Of a DNA stretch of 64,000 nucleotides, positions 29,475-39,521 are shown piece by piece. The translations under genes and the position numbers were made by a program. Origin of the DNA: Microvirga sp. VF16 (GTDB lineage: Bacteria; Pseudomonadota; Alphaproteobacteria; Rhizobiales; Beijerinckiaceae); contig NZ_CP069354.1 in NCBI RefSeq assembly GCF_016864375.1, positions 5,043,501 to 5,107,500 of the forward strand, given 5' to 3'. Numbering within the stretch: position 1 is the first letter of the stretch; every line of letters begins with the position of its first letter. A model generated the notes under the pieces. That model saw only the letters and a list, made by a program, of their open reading frames with translations. It had not been told where the DNA came from and searched no databases.

Positions 29475-30455
29475 ATGGAATATATAAAGCTCGGCCGCAC
29501 CGGCCTGGAGGTCTCGCGGCTTTGCCTGGGTTGCATGAGCTATGGCGAACCGGACCGCGGCTCCCATCCCTGGACCCTGCCCGAGAGCGAGAGCCGGCCC
29601 TTCATCCGCCAGGCGCTCGATCATGGGATCAACTTCTTCGACACCGCCAATGTCTATTCCGACGGCACGTCGGAAGAGATCGTTGGACGTGCCCTGAAGG
29701 ATTTTGCCCGGCGCGAGGAGATCGTGCTGGCGACAAAGCTGCATGGCCGGATGCGGCCCGGACCTAACGGCGCGGGCCTGTCGCGCAAGAACATCTTCAC
29801 CGAGACCGATGCGAGCCTGAAGCGTCTGGGGACGGACTACATCGATCTGTTGCAGATCCATCGTTGGGATGCTTCGACCCCGATCGAGGAGACGCTCGAG
29901 GCGCTCAACGATGTGGTTCGCGCCGGCAAAGTCCGCTATATCGGCGCCTCCTCCATGTATGCCTGGCAATTCGCCAAGGCGCTGGCGCTATCCGAACGGT
30001 ACGGCTGGGCGCGCTTCGTGTCCATGCAGAACTACGTGAATCTACTGTACCGGGAAGAAGAGCGCGAGATGCTGCCGCTCTGCCGGGCGGAGGGCATCGG
30101 CGTCATTCCCTGGAGCCCGCTGGCCCGGGGCCGCCTGACCCGCGACTGGAACGAGACGAGTGCGCGCTCGGAAACGGACGAGTTCGGCAAGACACTCTAT
30201 GCCGCAACGGCCGATGCGGACCGCAAAGTGGTGGAAGCCGTGGCCCAGGTCGCATCCCAGCGCAGCATCCCGCGGGCGCAGGTGGCACTCGCCTGGCTCC
30301 TGGCCAAGCCCGAGATCACCGCTCCCATCGTCGGGGCCACCAAGCCCCATCACCTCGACGATGCGGTGGCGGCCCTATCGATCAAGCTAACAGAGGGCGA
30401 GATCAAAGCCTTGGAAGCGCCCTATGTTCCCCATGCCGTAACCGGGTTTTCATAA
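29475..30455 (+). CDS. Aldo/keto reductase, YajO/Tas-like
   Basis: TIM-barrel NADPH reductase of 326 residues. It begins with KLGRTGLEVSRLCLGCMSYGEP, followed by NFFDTANVYSDGTSEEIVGRAL with the catalytic Asp and Tyr, LATKLHG (Lys) and DLLQIHRWD (His). The C-terminal AQVALAWLLAKPEITAPIVGATK is the cofactor-binding end. It is of the YajO group, which acts on small aldehydes and in E. coli on pentose or xylulose intermediates; the real substrate here is unknown. It is in an operon with the preceding reductase; AGGAAGGTGG precedes its start. Confidence 0.92.
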   Translation: MEYIKLGRTGLEVSRLCLGCMSYGEPDRGSHPWTLPESESRPFIRQALDHGINFFDTANVYSDGTSEEIVGRALKDFARREEIVLATKLHGRMRPGPNGAGLSRKNIFTETDASLKRLGTDYIDLLQIHRWDASTPIEETLEALNDVVRAGKVRYIGASSMYAWQFAKALALSERYGWARFVSMQNYVNLLYREEEREMLPLCRAEGIGVIPWSPLARGRLTRDWNETSARSETDEFGKTLYAATADADRKVVEAVAQVASQRSIPRAQVALAWLLAKPEITAPIVGATKPHHLDDAVAALSIKLTEGEIKALEAPYVPHAVTGFS

Positions 30456-30679
30456 GAGCTTCTAAGGAAGTTGTTGTTGGGCGAAACGCTGAGCGATGAA
30501 ACGACGAGGCGCCCGCAAGCGGCCCCTCTTCCTGCTCTGCGGTAGGCATTTGGGTCCGTAGGTCTTAGCCGCCCGGCGCCTCAGCAGCATCGAGGCTGCG
30601 CGCCGGATCCATGCCTGAAGCCGCGGTCCCAGCGGGGTTCATCCTCGTTCCTTCCACGCCGAGTGCTCTCTGGTTGGGA

Positions 30680-32343
30680 CTACCGGTCCAGATCGTCATC
30701 CGTGCCGGGGCTGAGATGCGCCGCCGAACGCCAGGCATGATGCGCGATCCGGTCGAGCCACCCGATGGCGTCGATCCGCGCGAAGGCATCCGCGACAGTC
30801 AGCTTTCCCAGCGTGACGGACGCGAGGGTCGCGGCACGATGGTCCCGTTGGAGACCATCGAGCTCCCTCGCAGTGCCCTCGGCTTCAGCGAGCGCGGCGG
30901 CGACTTTGGACGACACGCTCCAGCCGATGGGGGTGGCCTGCGCGCTGAGGGCGGCCTCCGAGGTGATCGAGCCACCAATCGCCTGTACCGCGCGCATGGC
31001 CTTTGTGCACAACTCGGCGGCGCGAAAGTCATGGAGGACTCCAGCCACCTGTCCTGGGAGCCCGCCGTCCGCCACGACTTCTGCGAGGCGCGAGGCATGG
31101 TCGAGTGCGTGCAGCGTGCTCGTCATGCGGAGCCGCTCGGCCTCGGTTTCGGGCGGTTCCTTCAATTCGGACAGGAAATCCCGCACCTCCTCGAGCGCGG
31201 CGGCGGCCGCCGCAATGTCCTGCGCAGCGGGGCGCGTCCCGCCCGAAAGCGCAGCGGAAACCGAGGCGGCGGTTGTCGCGAGGACGTCCGCCACGACACG
31301 CCGGGCGGTCTCGACCGCGATCACCGGACTGGCGAGCGCACTAGGATCGAGCGCGCGCTGAAGCGCCGTTTGATCGGAGGGCAAGAGCCGCTCCACGATA
31401 CGGGTGAACCACTGCGTTGCCGGAAGGAGCACCGCGACCCCCACGACGTTATAGGCCGTGTGGTAGGCGGCAAGGAGGGTCATCCCGTCGACCGACGCGG
31501 CGAGGGCTTTCATCAGTGCTGCCGTGAACGGAAAGGCGACGATCGCGATGAGCGCCGCTATGACCTTGAAGAGCACATAGGCGAGAGCGAGGCGCTTGGC
31601 CGTCGTACTGGCACCGATGGCCGCCAATGCGGAGCTTGTCGCCGTCCCGATATTCTGGCCGATAATCAGCGCCGCGCCCTGCTCCAGGCTTACTGCCCCG
31701 GCGTAGAAAGCAGAAATGGTGACGGCGATGGCGGCTGTCGAAGACTGCATGACCGCGGTCATCGCCAGACCGACGACGATCAGGGTTATAAGACCGACCG
31801 TCCCCGCGACCCAGCCCACCCCCGGCGCGCCGAGCGTCGCGGCAGGTCAGATGGATGCAGGCTCTCGGCAAGCCCTCCCATACCCTGCTGGAGGGTTGTC
31901 AGCCCGTAGAGCACGAGTGCGAAGCCCGCGAGCGCGCCGCCCGCCGCCGCGATCCGCCTGCCAGCCAACAGCTTGGCCAACGCGCCAACAAAAATCATCG
32001 GCAGGGCGTAGGCCGACAATGAGACGCGCACGCCAATCAGCGCCACGAGCCAGCCTGTGCCCGTGGTGCCGACATTGGCGCCGAACACGAGGCCGAGTCC
32101 CTGCGGAAAGGTCAGAAGCCCGGCGCTGACGAGGCCGATCGTTGTCATCGTCACCGCGCTCGACGACTGCACGAGCAGCGTGACGACGGCGCCCCAGAAG
32201 GCCCCCGAGAGCGGCGTAGCCGCCGCCTTGCCGAGGACGGTGCGCAGAGCGGACCCCGCCAGCGCCTTCAAGCCGTCGGTCATGACGGTCATGCCGAGCA
32301 GGAACAGTCCGACCCCACCGAGAATGGCAATTGCTGTCGACAT
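30680..32343 (-). pseudogene. Na/Pi cotransporter family protein, frameshifted
   Basis: Two adjoining ORFs make up one NptA-like protein. The first (32343 down to about 31840) has MTVMTDGLKALAGSALR and VQSSSAVTMTTIGLVSAG, the first QSSS repeat. The second (to 30680) has GWVAGTVGLITL, then VMQSSTAAIAVTISA, the second repeat, followed by a PhoU-like helical tail. At SDLP the frame shifts: reading ATLGAPGVGWVAG in the next frame restores the family sequence, so about one base is missing near 31835-31840. Total length would be about 550 residues, normal for the family. Either a real frameshift has disabled phosphate uptake by this gene, or it is a sequence error. Confidence 0.8.
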
Positions 32344-32814
32344 GCACGTCTCGTCCCGCCTACGCTTCCGCCTTGGACCTCGTCGGAGTATAGCGCCGGC
32401 CGACCCTAGCCATTAGCCTCTCCACTGCACTGACCCTCCCAACGTCCGAAATGGTCAAAGACGAGCCTTAAGCGCAGCCGTGTAAAGGCCTGCTCACCGT
32501 ACCGATGCGGATATCCGATCTGCTTTACTCAGTGCCGATTCTGAAAAAGCCCCAGCCACCGCACTGGTAGCCTACTGGTAGCGGCGGCCTTCCAGAGCAG
32601 ACCCAGATCCTGGGTGCAGAACGCCCGAGAATGGTCTTCGCCGAATTTCTCAACAGAATCTGCCCTTTGGCTGATCTCGGGCCGGTTAAGGGCGTTACGC
32701 TCTGGGCCACGTGTTGATCCTGATGGGCGCGGACCGGAACGATGACACGCCTCAAAATAGGCAAATTGACTTGGGAGCGTAGTGTGACGCCTAACGGCGA
32801 ATCGGGGGAGTCGG
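32344..32814. other. Gene-free stretch upstream of the PaoABC-like operon
   Basis: About 470 bases. Short ORFs on the minus strand here are not recognisable. GGGGGAG just before 32815 is the ribosome binding site of the next gene. I see no clear promoter. Confidence 0.45.
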
Positions 32815-33336
32815 ATGAGCCCATCGCCATTCCCAAACGACCCGGGGTCTAAATCGATCTCCAAGCCAGCTGCGATACCCGTCACGCTCAATGTCAACGG
32901 GCAAGAACGCACATTGACGATTGCGCCGTGGACGACTTTGCTCGATGCCTTGCGGGATCATCTCGATCTGACCGGCACCAAGAAGGGTTGTGATCACGGT
33001 CAATGCGGCGCCTGCACGGTCTTGGTTGACGGCCGCCGGCTCGTTTCGTGCCTGACGTTTGCGGTCATGAAAGACGGCGCCAATATCACTACGGTCGAAG
33101 GCCTCGCCACCGATGGTGCACTCCATCCCGTGCAGCAGGCCTTCATCGATCACGATGCGTTCCAGTGCGGCTATTGCACGCCCGGCCAGATCTGTTCCGC
33201 CGTCGCTCTCATAGCGGAGGGCAAGGCAAAGACCGCGGAGGAAATCCGCGAGCTGATGAGCGGCAATATATGCCGGTGCGGCGCCTATCCCAACATCGTC
33301 GCGGCGATCCAGCAGGCAATGGGTGCCAAGCTATGA
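32815..33336 (+). CDS. Aldehyde oxidoreductase iron-sulfur subunit (PaoA-like)
   Basis: [2Fe-2S] subunit of a molybdenum hydroxylase, 173 residues. The ferredoxin-like cluster ligands appear in KKGCDHGQCGACTVL with a further Cys in LVSCL, and the second cluster ligands in QCGYCTPGQ and ICRCGAY. E. coli PaoA has a Tat signal peptide; here the N-terminus (MSPSPFPNDPGSKSIS) has no twin arginine or hydrophobic stretch, so the complex should stay in the cytoplasm. The stop overlaps the next start by ATGA. Confidence 0.93.
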   Translation: MSPSPFPNDPGSKSISKPAAIPVTLNVNGQERTLTIAPWTTLLDALRDHLDLTGTKKGCDHGQCGACTVLVDGRRLVSCLTFAVMKDGANITTVEGLATDGALHPVQQAFIDHDAFQCGYCTPGQICSAVALIAEGKAKTAEEIRELMSGNICRCGAYPNIVAAIQQAMGAKL

Positions 33337-34349
33337 TCAACTTTGAATATGCGCGTGCCTCTGACGTCCCCGACGCCATCCGGCAGATCGCGGCCGATCC
33401 AACCGCGAAGTTCATCGCGGGGGGGACCAACCTCATCGACCTGATGAAGTACGAGGTCGAGAGCCCGACGCGGCTGATCGATATCACGCATCTGCCGCTC
33501 AAGACGATCGGGGAAACCTCGAATGGCGGCTTGCACATCGGCGCACTCGTGCCGAACAGCGATCTTGCCTACCATCCACTAATCGAGAAGCGCTATCCGT
33601 TAGTGTCAAGCGCGATTCTGGCGGGGGCATCGCAGCAATTGCGCAACATGGCATCGACTGGCGGCAATCTGCTGCAGCGCACACGGTGCTTCTATTTCTA
33701 CGACACGGCAACCCCTTGCAACAAGCGAGAGCCCGGCAGCGGCTGCTCCGCGATCAATGGCATCAATCGGATTAACGCTATCCTCGGAACGAGTGACGCC
33801 TGCATCGCGACGCACCCATCCGACATGTGCGTCGCACTTGCGGCCCTGGAAGCCACAGTCCATGTGGCAGGGCCCGCTGGTGAACGCGCGATCCCCATTG
33901 CCGATTTCCATCGCCTACCGGGCGACACGCCGCAAATCGATACCAATCTCGCGCCGACCGAGATCATTGTGGCTATCGAACTGCCGCCGAAGGGCTTCGC
34001 GGCAAACTACAGCTATTTGAAGATCCGCGACCGGCTGTCTTATGCGTTCGCATTGGTGTCGGTTGCCGCTGCCATGGAGATCGAGGGAGGCCGCATCAAG
34101 GAGGCGCGGCTCGCGCTCGGCGGCGTCGCCCACAAACCCTGGCGCAAAGCTGAAGCCGAAGCGGCGTTGCGTGGCGAAGCCCCCGACCGGACGGCGTTTG
34201 CGAGAGCGGCCGATATCCTGCTTCGCGATGCAAGAGGCTACGCGCACAACAATTTCAAGATCGGACTCGCCCATCGTGCGATCGAACGCACGTTGACGCA
34301 GGCCGCGAACGGCACGCCCCAGGTCCAGGCCATCAAGAAGATCCGGTGA
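33333..34349 (+). CDS. Aldehyde oxidoreductase FAD subunit with extra [4Fe-4S] insert (PaoB-like)
   Basis: FAD-binding medium subunit, 338 residues. It has the FAD loop FIAGGTNLIDLM and MASTGGNLLQRTRC. The region RCFYFYD followed by CNKREPGSGCSAI is the Cys-rich insert that in E. coli PaoB binds a [4Fe-4S] cluster; it is missing from ordinary xanthine dehydrogenase FAD subunits. The start is ATG at 33333, overlapping the small subunit stop. It passes electrons from the molybdenum subunit via the clusters to FAD. Confidence 0.92.
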   Translation: MINFEYARASDVPDAIRQIAADPTAKFIAGGTNLIDLMKYEVESPTRLIDITHLPLKTIGETSNGGLHIGALVPNSDLAYHPLIEKRYPLVSSAILAGASQQLRNMASTGGNLLQRTRCFYFYDTATPCNKREPGSGCSAINGINRINAILGTSDACIATHPSDMCVALAALEATVHVAGPAGERAIPIADFHRLPGDTPQIDTNLAPTEIIVAIELPPKGFAANYSYLKIRDRLSYAFALVSVAAAMEIEGGRIKEARLALGGVAHKPWRKAEAEAALRGEAPDRTAFARAADILLRDARGYAHNNFKIGLAHRAIERTLTQAANGTPQVQAIKKIR

Positions 34350-36580
34350 CTGTCATGACGTATATCGGCACCGCCACATCCCGTGTCGACGGCCATGCAA
34401 AGGTCACCGGCGCTGCGAAATACGCTGCGGAAATCCACCCAGACGACCTCGCCCATGGCTGCGTCGTCACATCCACCATCGCCAAGGGCAGGATTGCGCG
34501 TCTCGATGTGAGCGAGGCATTGAGCGTCGATGGCGTGATCGAGGTGCTCACGCACCTGAATCGGCCGGAGATGCCAGACGACGACAACGCCTATAAGGAC
34601 GATGTTGCTCCGGATGGCTCGCCGTTCCGGCCGCTCTACGACGATAGAATTTTGTTCGACGGGCAGCCAATCGCGTTAGTCGTTGCTGAAGAACCGGAAA
34701 TCGCTCAGTTCGCGGCCTCCTTAGTGCGGGTCGATTATGACCGGGAACCGCATGTCACCGACATGCACCGCAGGCGGGAAGAACCCTCTGCTTTGAAACC
34801 ATCTGCAAAGCCTGGAGCGGATCCCTTCGCCCCACCAAAGCCACGCGGCGCGGCCGAGAAGGCATTCGCTGCTGCCGAAGTGCGCCACCAGGGCGAATAT
34901 TACGTTCCGATCGAACATCACAACCCGATGGAGCTCTATGCATCGACGGTCATATTCGAGGGCGATGACAAGCTTACAATCTACGACAAAACCCAGGGCG
35001 TGCAGAACGTCCAGCGCTATATCTGTGGCGTGTTCAAGTTGGATCCGGACGATGTGCGCGTCATGTCACCCTTCATGGGCGGCGGCTTCGGATCAGGATT
35101 GCGCCCACAATATCAGGTAGTTCTGGCCACGCTGGCGGCGCTCGCGCTAAAGCGCTCGGTGCGCGTCGTGCTCACCCGGCAGCAGATGTATGGCCTCGGC
35201 CATCGGCCGGCTATGATCCAGCGGATCGAGCTCGGTGCCAAGGCTGACGGAACACTCGAGACGGTCACACATGATGCTCTCACGGTGACCTCGCAATACG
35301 AGCACTTTTATCGGCAGGAGACAGGCTGGTCAGGCCTGCTTTACCAGTGTGCCAATGCGACATACGCCCATAAACTCGCGCCGCTCGATCTTGCAACCTC
35401 GTGCGACATGCGTGCTCCGAGCGCGGCGACTGGCGTCTATGCCCTCGAATGCGCCATGGACGAGCTCGCGGTCGCGCTCAGGCTCGACCCGCTCGATCTG
35501 CGCCTGAGGTGCTATTCGGACCGTGACCAGCACGCCGAACGGCCCTACGGCAGCAAGAACCTGCGCGACTGCTATCGCCAGGGCGCCGAAGTGTTTGGCT
35601 GGGATAAACGCACCCCCGAACCTCGCTCGATGCGCGATGGCAACGAGCTGGTGGGCTGGGGTATGGCGACGGGCGTCTGGGAGGCATTGCAGGTGCCGAT
35701 CGCGGTGCGTATCGCACTCACCTCCAACGGCCATGCGGAGGTGTCATGCGCGACCTCCGACATCGGCACGGGCACCTACACGATCATGGCCCAGGTCGCG
35801 GCCGACATGCTCGGGTTGCCGCTCGACGCTATCACCGTCAAGCTTGGAGACTCGACTCTGCCGCAATCGCCGGTCGAAGGGGGATCATGGATTGCAGCCT
35901 CGGTGGCCAATGGGATCGCTACAACGTCCGACGCAGTCCGCCACGAACTGTTGGGCCTCGCCAAGCAGATGCCGAATTCGCCTTTTGCAGACGTTGCGCC
36001 CGATGAGGTCATGCTGGCCGATGGCAAGCTCGTGAGCAAGCGCGATCCTGCAAGCGCGGTATCGATTGCCGATGCCATGCGCCATGGCGGCGTCGACCGC
36101 ATCGAGCAGGAGAAGACCACGCGCTTTGCCAAGGATGAGTCGCGTTCGCACAACGTGCATTCCGCGGTCTTTGTCGAGGTCAAGGTAGACGAAGAGCTCG
36201 GGGTCATCCGAGTCACCCGCGTCGTCAGCGCAGTTGCGGCCGGGCGCATCCTGAACACCAAGACCGCCGGGAGCCAGATCCTGGGTGGCGTGGTATGGGG
36301 TATCGGCATGGCACTGCACGAGGAAACGCTTCTCGACCACACCTTCGGGCGCGTCATGAATGCCAACATCGCGGAGTACCACGTCCCGGTGAACGCCGAC
36401 ATCCACGACATCAAGGTCATCTTCGTCGACGAGCCGGACGACACCATCAATCGGCTTGGCATCAAAGGGCTGGGTGAGATCGGCATTGTTGGCGTCGCAG
36501 CCGCTGTCGCCAATGCGGTCTATCACGCAACGGGGAAGCGCGTGCGCGACCTGCCCATCACGTTGGACAAGCTCGATTGA
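34346..36580 (+). CDS. Aldehyde oxidoreductase molybdopterin-binding subunit (PaoC-like)
   Basis: Large subunit of 744 residues that binds the molybdopterin cofactor and oxidises the substrate. It has SRVDGHAKVTGAAKYAAE at the start, SPFMGGGFGSGLRPQYQ for cofactor binding, and GIKGLGEIGIVGVAAA at the C-terminus, whose Glu is the catalytic base. PaoABC of E. coli oxidises aromatic and other aldehydes; a similar but unknown substrate range is expected. The start is GTG overlapping the previous stop (GTGA); an ATG 9 bases later is an alternative. Downstream genes on the other strand encode matching cofactor-handling proteins. Confidence 0.92.
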   Translation: MTVMTYIGTATSRVDGHAKVTGAAKYAAEIHPDDLAHGCVVTSTIAKGRIARLDVSEALSVDGVIEVLTHLNRPEMPDDDNAYKDDVAPDGSPFRPLYDDRILFDGQPIALVVAEEPEIAQFAASLVRVDYDREPHVTDMHRRREEPSALKPSAKPGADPFAPPKPRGAAEKAFAAAEVRHQGEYYVPIEHHNPMELYASTVIFEGDDKLTIYDKTQGVQNVQRYICGVFKLDPDDVRVMSPFMGGGFGSGLRPQYQVVLATLAALALKRSVRVVLTRQQMYGLGHRPAMIQRIELGAKADGTLETVTHDALTVTSQYEHFYRQETGWSGLLYQCANATYAHKLAPLDLATSCDMRAPSAATGVYALECAMDELAVALRLDPLDLRLRCYSDRDQHAERPYGSKNLRDCYRQGAEVFGWDKRTPEPRSMRDGNELVGWGMATGVWEALQVPIAVRIALTSNGHAEVSCATSDIGTGTYTIMAQVAADMLGLPLDAITVKLGDSTLPQSPVEGGSWIAASVANGIATTSDAVRHELLGLAKQMPNSPFADVAPDEVMLADGKLVSKRDPASAVSIADAMRHGGVDRIEQEKTTRFAKDESRSHNVHSAVFVEVKVDEELGVIRVTRVVSAVAAGRILNTKTAGSQILGGVVWGIGMALHEETLLDHTFGRVMNANIAEYHVPVNADIHDIKVIFVDEPDDTINRLGIKGLGEIGIVGVAAAVANAVYHATGKRVRDLPITLDKLD

Positions 36581-36629
36581 TCTTAAGTGGCCAATCCGCA
36601 ATGCTGGTGAAAGTCCCCGCTTCGGCCGC

Positions 36630-37217
36630 TCACATTCGGTGCTTGGCGAAATCCTCTCTCGTGTCGATGTCCTGAGCGACAGCAGGATCCGTGATCGGCC
36701 ATTCGAGAACGTCCGACCGTCCACGCAAAAGTGGGCCTGCGCCGATATCACCGGACAGGCCTTCGATCGCAGCTTGGAGATCACGTGAGAGCACGACCGG
36801 GTTGCCACGTCGGCCGTTCAAGGTGGGGATCAGGGCCGCTGGTTCTCCCCTTTCTCGCCACCCTACCACGAGGGCATCGATGAGATCGGCTTTCACGAAG
36901 GGCATGTCCCCGAGGAGGATGATTGCAGCCCGCGCCCTTGGCGGGAGAGCGGAGAACCCGGCCTTCAGCGACGTCGAAAGCCCCTGTGCAAACAAGGCAT
37001 TATGGAGGATCTGAACGGGAAGCCCGTGCAGCGCTGCTTCGACCTCTTCGGATCGATGGCCGGTCACCACGATAACCGGATCGACCGAGGAGCCGACGGC
37101 AGCCTCAGCGACATGGCGAACCAAGGCCTTGCCGCCAAGCCGAGCCAGCAGCTTCGGCTCGTCGCCGAACCGGGTGCCGCGCCCGGCAGCCAGAACAATG
37201 GCCGCCACATCGCTCAT
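36630..37217 (-). CDS. mocA: Molybdenum cofactor nucleotidyltransferase (MocA/MobA-like)
   Basis: NTP transferase of 195 residues with the N-terminal nucleotide-binding motif VLAAGRGTRFGDEPKLLARL and the metal-binding LLGDMPFV near residue 100, as in MocA, which joins CMP to molybdopterin. It is the last gene of a four-gene operon with a MoeA-like protein and two XdhC pieces and lies convergent with the PaoC-like gene. MCD-cofactor formation is likely, because both adjacent hydroxylases belong to families using that form; this last point is inference. Confidence 0.88.
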   Translation of the reverse strand: MSDVAAIVLAAGRGTRFGDEPKLLARLGGKALVRHVAEAAVGSSVDPVIVVTGHRSEEVEAALHGLPVQILHNALFAQGLSTSLKAGFSALPPRARAAIILLGDMPFVKADLIDALVVGWRERGEPAALIPTLNGRRGNPVVLSRDLQAAIEGLSGDIGAGPLLRGRSDVLEWPITDPAVAQDIDTREDFAKHRM

Positions 37218-38233
37218 TCGTCAGCCTCGCTTTCGCCGCCCTCACGCGGCTGTGGCCGGGAGACGATCTCCATAAGAAGCCCTCCGACGCCAAGTGACAT
37301 GATGTCAGCCCGTGTCACGGGAACATCCGCAAGAAGTCGGTGAAGAATCCAGTCAAACCCGTTCTCCTTGGGTGACCGAGCACAGCCAGGAGCTCCGATG
37401 ACAGGCTTGCCGGCGATGGATCCGATGAGAAGCAGGTTTCCAGGATCGACAGGCATACCGAAATGCTCCACTCGTCCGCCTGCCCGCTCGATGGCGGATG
37501 GAATGACGTCCCGACGGTCGGCAATCGCCGATGCCCCGAACACGATGATGAGCTGCGTGTCGCCTTGTGCCAGTTCGGAAAGCTCCCGCGCCAATACAGC
37601 CGCATCGTGGGACACACGACAATTCCGCACGATCCTTGCATTCACGGGCTCGAGCCGCTGCGCCAGCACGGCAACGGTCTTGTCGATCACGCTCGGCTTG
37701 AGCCCTGGAAGAACCGTCGAAACAACGCCGACCAAGCGACGGGTATAGGGTGCAACGCGCAGCGCCTCCCTGCCAACCGCAGCTAACCCATTCCGTAGCA
37801 GGGGCTCCGGGATGGCATAGGGAATGATTTTGACGGTGCCGACCATCTCCCCCATGACTACCGGCTTGTAAGCGGGTAAGGTGGCGGCCGTCATAGCCTC
37901 GTCGACGGCATTGAGGCCATTGATCGCCTCGACATCGATCAGAAGCACGCCCGAAGCCTCGGCGTAGAGATTGGAACGTCCGGTGAAGGGTGCTTCGACA
38001 ACGACGTTTTCGCCGGCAAGAGATCGGGCGAGCCGCCAGGCCGCTTCGTCCTCGCTGATATCTCCAGGTTCGAGCCGCACTGCAATCATCGTCTCGACAC
38101 CAGCGTGCTTCAGCTGCATCGCGATCTCGGGCGAGACGAGGGTTCCTTTCTTCACCGTCGTGCTGCCTGCCCGTACGCTGTGAGCAGCCAGGGCTCCAAT
38201 TGCCTCCTCAATCGGAATAAGGCCAAATTTCAC
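37214..38233 (-). CDS. Molybdopterin-binding protein (MoeA/CinA-like domain)
   Basis: Protein of 339 residues with a C-terminal MoaB/Mog-type domain: DTQLIIVFGASAIADRRDVIP and VDPGNLLLIGSIAGKPVIGAPGCARSP resemble the molybdopterin contact loops. The N-terminal half (AHSVRAGSTTVKKGTLVSPE) resembles the MoeA-like part found in fusions next to mocA/xdhC. It overlaps mocA by 4 bases and the XdhC gene by 4 bases, so all are co-translated. It probably helps to insert molybdenum or prepare the cofactor for the cox or pao enzymes. Confidence 0.85.
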   Translation of the reverse strand: MKFGLIPIEEAIGALAAHSVRAGSTTVKKGTLVSPEIAMQLKHAGVETMIAVRLEPGDISEDEAAWRLARSLAGENVVVEAPFTGRSNLYAEASGVLLIDVEAINGLNAVDEAMTAATLPAYKPVVMGEMVGTVKIIPYAIPEPLLRNGLAAVGREALRVAPYTRRLVGVVSTVLPGLKPSVIDKTVAVLAQRLEPVNARIVRNCRVSHDAAVLARELSELAQGDTQLIIVFGASAIADRRDVIPSAIERAGGRVEHFGMPVDPGNLLLIGSIAGKPVIGAPGCARSPKENGFDWILHRLLADVPVTRADIMSLGVGGLLMEIVSRPQPREGGESEADE

Positions 38234-38922
38234 GCCGAGCGCCTCCGCTCCTTGCGCAGGGTTGCAACGATCTCCGCCAGGATGGAGACGGCAATCTCCG
38301 CCGGAGAAACGGCTCCGATGTCAAGCCCGATCGGGGCATGGATACGGGCAAGATCCGCGTCGGTGAAGCCGGACGCCATCAGTCGCTGAACGCGGCGCTC
38401 ATGGGTTTTGCGCGAGCCGAGCGCACCGATGTAAAAGCATGGCGACCTGAAGGCCGCGGCGAGCGCAGGATCGTCGATTTTAGGGTCATGGGTCAGTGCC
38501 ACGACGGCCGTATATCGGTCGATCCCGATATCGGGCAGGGCAGCATCGGGCCACTCAGCCCTCACTTGCACGTCCGGAAAGCGTTCGGGAGTCGCGAAGG
38601 CCGTACGCGGGTCGATGATGGTGACGTCGAGATCCAGGTCCTTTGCCATAGGAGCCAAGGCCTGGCTAATGTGGACGGCACCAATGATTACCACCCTCAC
38701 CGGTGGCGTCTGCACGGTGAGAAAGTACTGGCGGCCATCCCGCTCAATGAGGCCACTCTTGCCCTGGCGCAGGCGCTCCTGAATGTCCTGAGTGATAGGG
38801 TCATTTCCAACCCCTTCTTCCCGAACAAGGCGCTGTTCGCCCGATGCGATGTCGGTCACAAGCACGGCGGCTCGCCGAGCGGCTCGCTCTGCATTCAGGT
38901 CGGATAGAAGACTCAGCCGCAT
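38230..38922 (-). CDS. XdhC family protein, Rossmann-domain part
   Basis: Protein of 230 residues that covers the C-terminal XdhC domain: VRVVIIGAVHISQALAPMAKDLD is the nucleotide-binding motif, followed by VTIIDPRTAFATPERFP, VVALTHDPKIDDPAL and FYIGALGSRKTHERR, then IHAPIGLDIGA. XdhC proteins bind the molybdenum cofactor, promote its sulfuration and deliver it to hydroxylases. The family's N-terminal domain is encoded separately at 38986-39309, so the two may act as a pair. Confidence 0.9.
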   Translation of the reverse strand: MRLSLLSDLNAERAARRAAVLVTDIASGEQRLVREEGVGNDPITQDIQERLRQGKSGLIERDGRQYFLTVQTPPVRVVIIGAVHISQALAPMAKDLDLDVTIIDPRTAFATPERFPDVQVRAEWPDAALPDIGIDRYTAVVALTHDPKIDDPALAAAFRSPCFYIGALGSRKTHERRVQRLMASGFTDADLARIHAPIGLDIGAVSPAEIAVSILAEIVATLRKERRRSA

Positions 38923-38985
38923 CTCATGCCCTCACCATCCGGCAAAACGGAGAGAAATGAAGGCGACAGAGAATATCCGCCCATC

Positions 38986-39309
38986 CTAGTCTACTCGTTC
39001 CACGTAGACGCTGATCCGTCCCCCGCATGAGAGTCCGACCTGCCATGCGCTCTCGTCGGCAACCCCGAACTCGAGCATCCGCGGCTTTCCATCGGCAATG
39101 ACGTCCAGAGCCTCCGTAATGACCGCTCCCTCGACGCATCCGCCAGAAACGGACCCGAGAAAGTTCGTATCCTCGTCAATCACCAAGTGACTGCCGACAG
39201 GGCGCGGTGCCGACCCCCAGGTTTCGACCACGGTCGCGATTGCCACGCCCCTGCCCGCGCGCCTCCAGGCTTCTGCGGTCATCAGGATATCCGTATCGGT
39301 CGAGAACAT
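38986..39309 (-). CDS. XdhC/CoxI N-terminal domain protein
   Basis: Small protein of 107 residues that matches the XdhC_CoxI domain: VAIATVVETWGSAPRPVGSH followed by GSVSGGCVEGAVI and LSCGGRISVYVE, the core of that domain. In many organisms this is joined to the Rossmann part; here it is a stand-alone first gene of the maturation operon, 63 bases before the larger XdhC gene. It is presumed to act on the molybdenum cofactor, possibly in sulfur transfer through the Cys in SGGCVEG. Confidence 0.9.
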   Translation of the reverse strand: MFSTDTDILMTAEAWRRAGRGVAIATVVETWGSAPRPVGSHLVIDEDTNFLGSVSGGCVEGAVITEALDVIADGKPRMLEFGVADESAWQVGLSCGGRISVYVERVD

Positions 39310-39521
39310 GAGATTCCCTGGCGAAATGAGCGGCCTCAGACGGCCAATTATGGGTCAATACTGCCATTGCGGCCCCTTGAACCGCAACCAGAATACGAAT
39401 GAACCCGCAGGCGAACCCTGGACTCAGGTGTTGGGGCTGTATCTGACCATTGACAGGTCTTGGATCGGAGCGTCTGATTCAGCGAGGGGCAGGTACATTC
39501 GTCGGATGGCTTACGAGCAGG

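Noticed and set aside
30611..31909. 432-codon plus-strand frame opposite the Na/Pi cotransporter
   Set aside because: Gly/Arg-rich shadow frame; the minus-strand frames match a known family.
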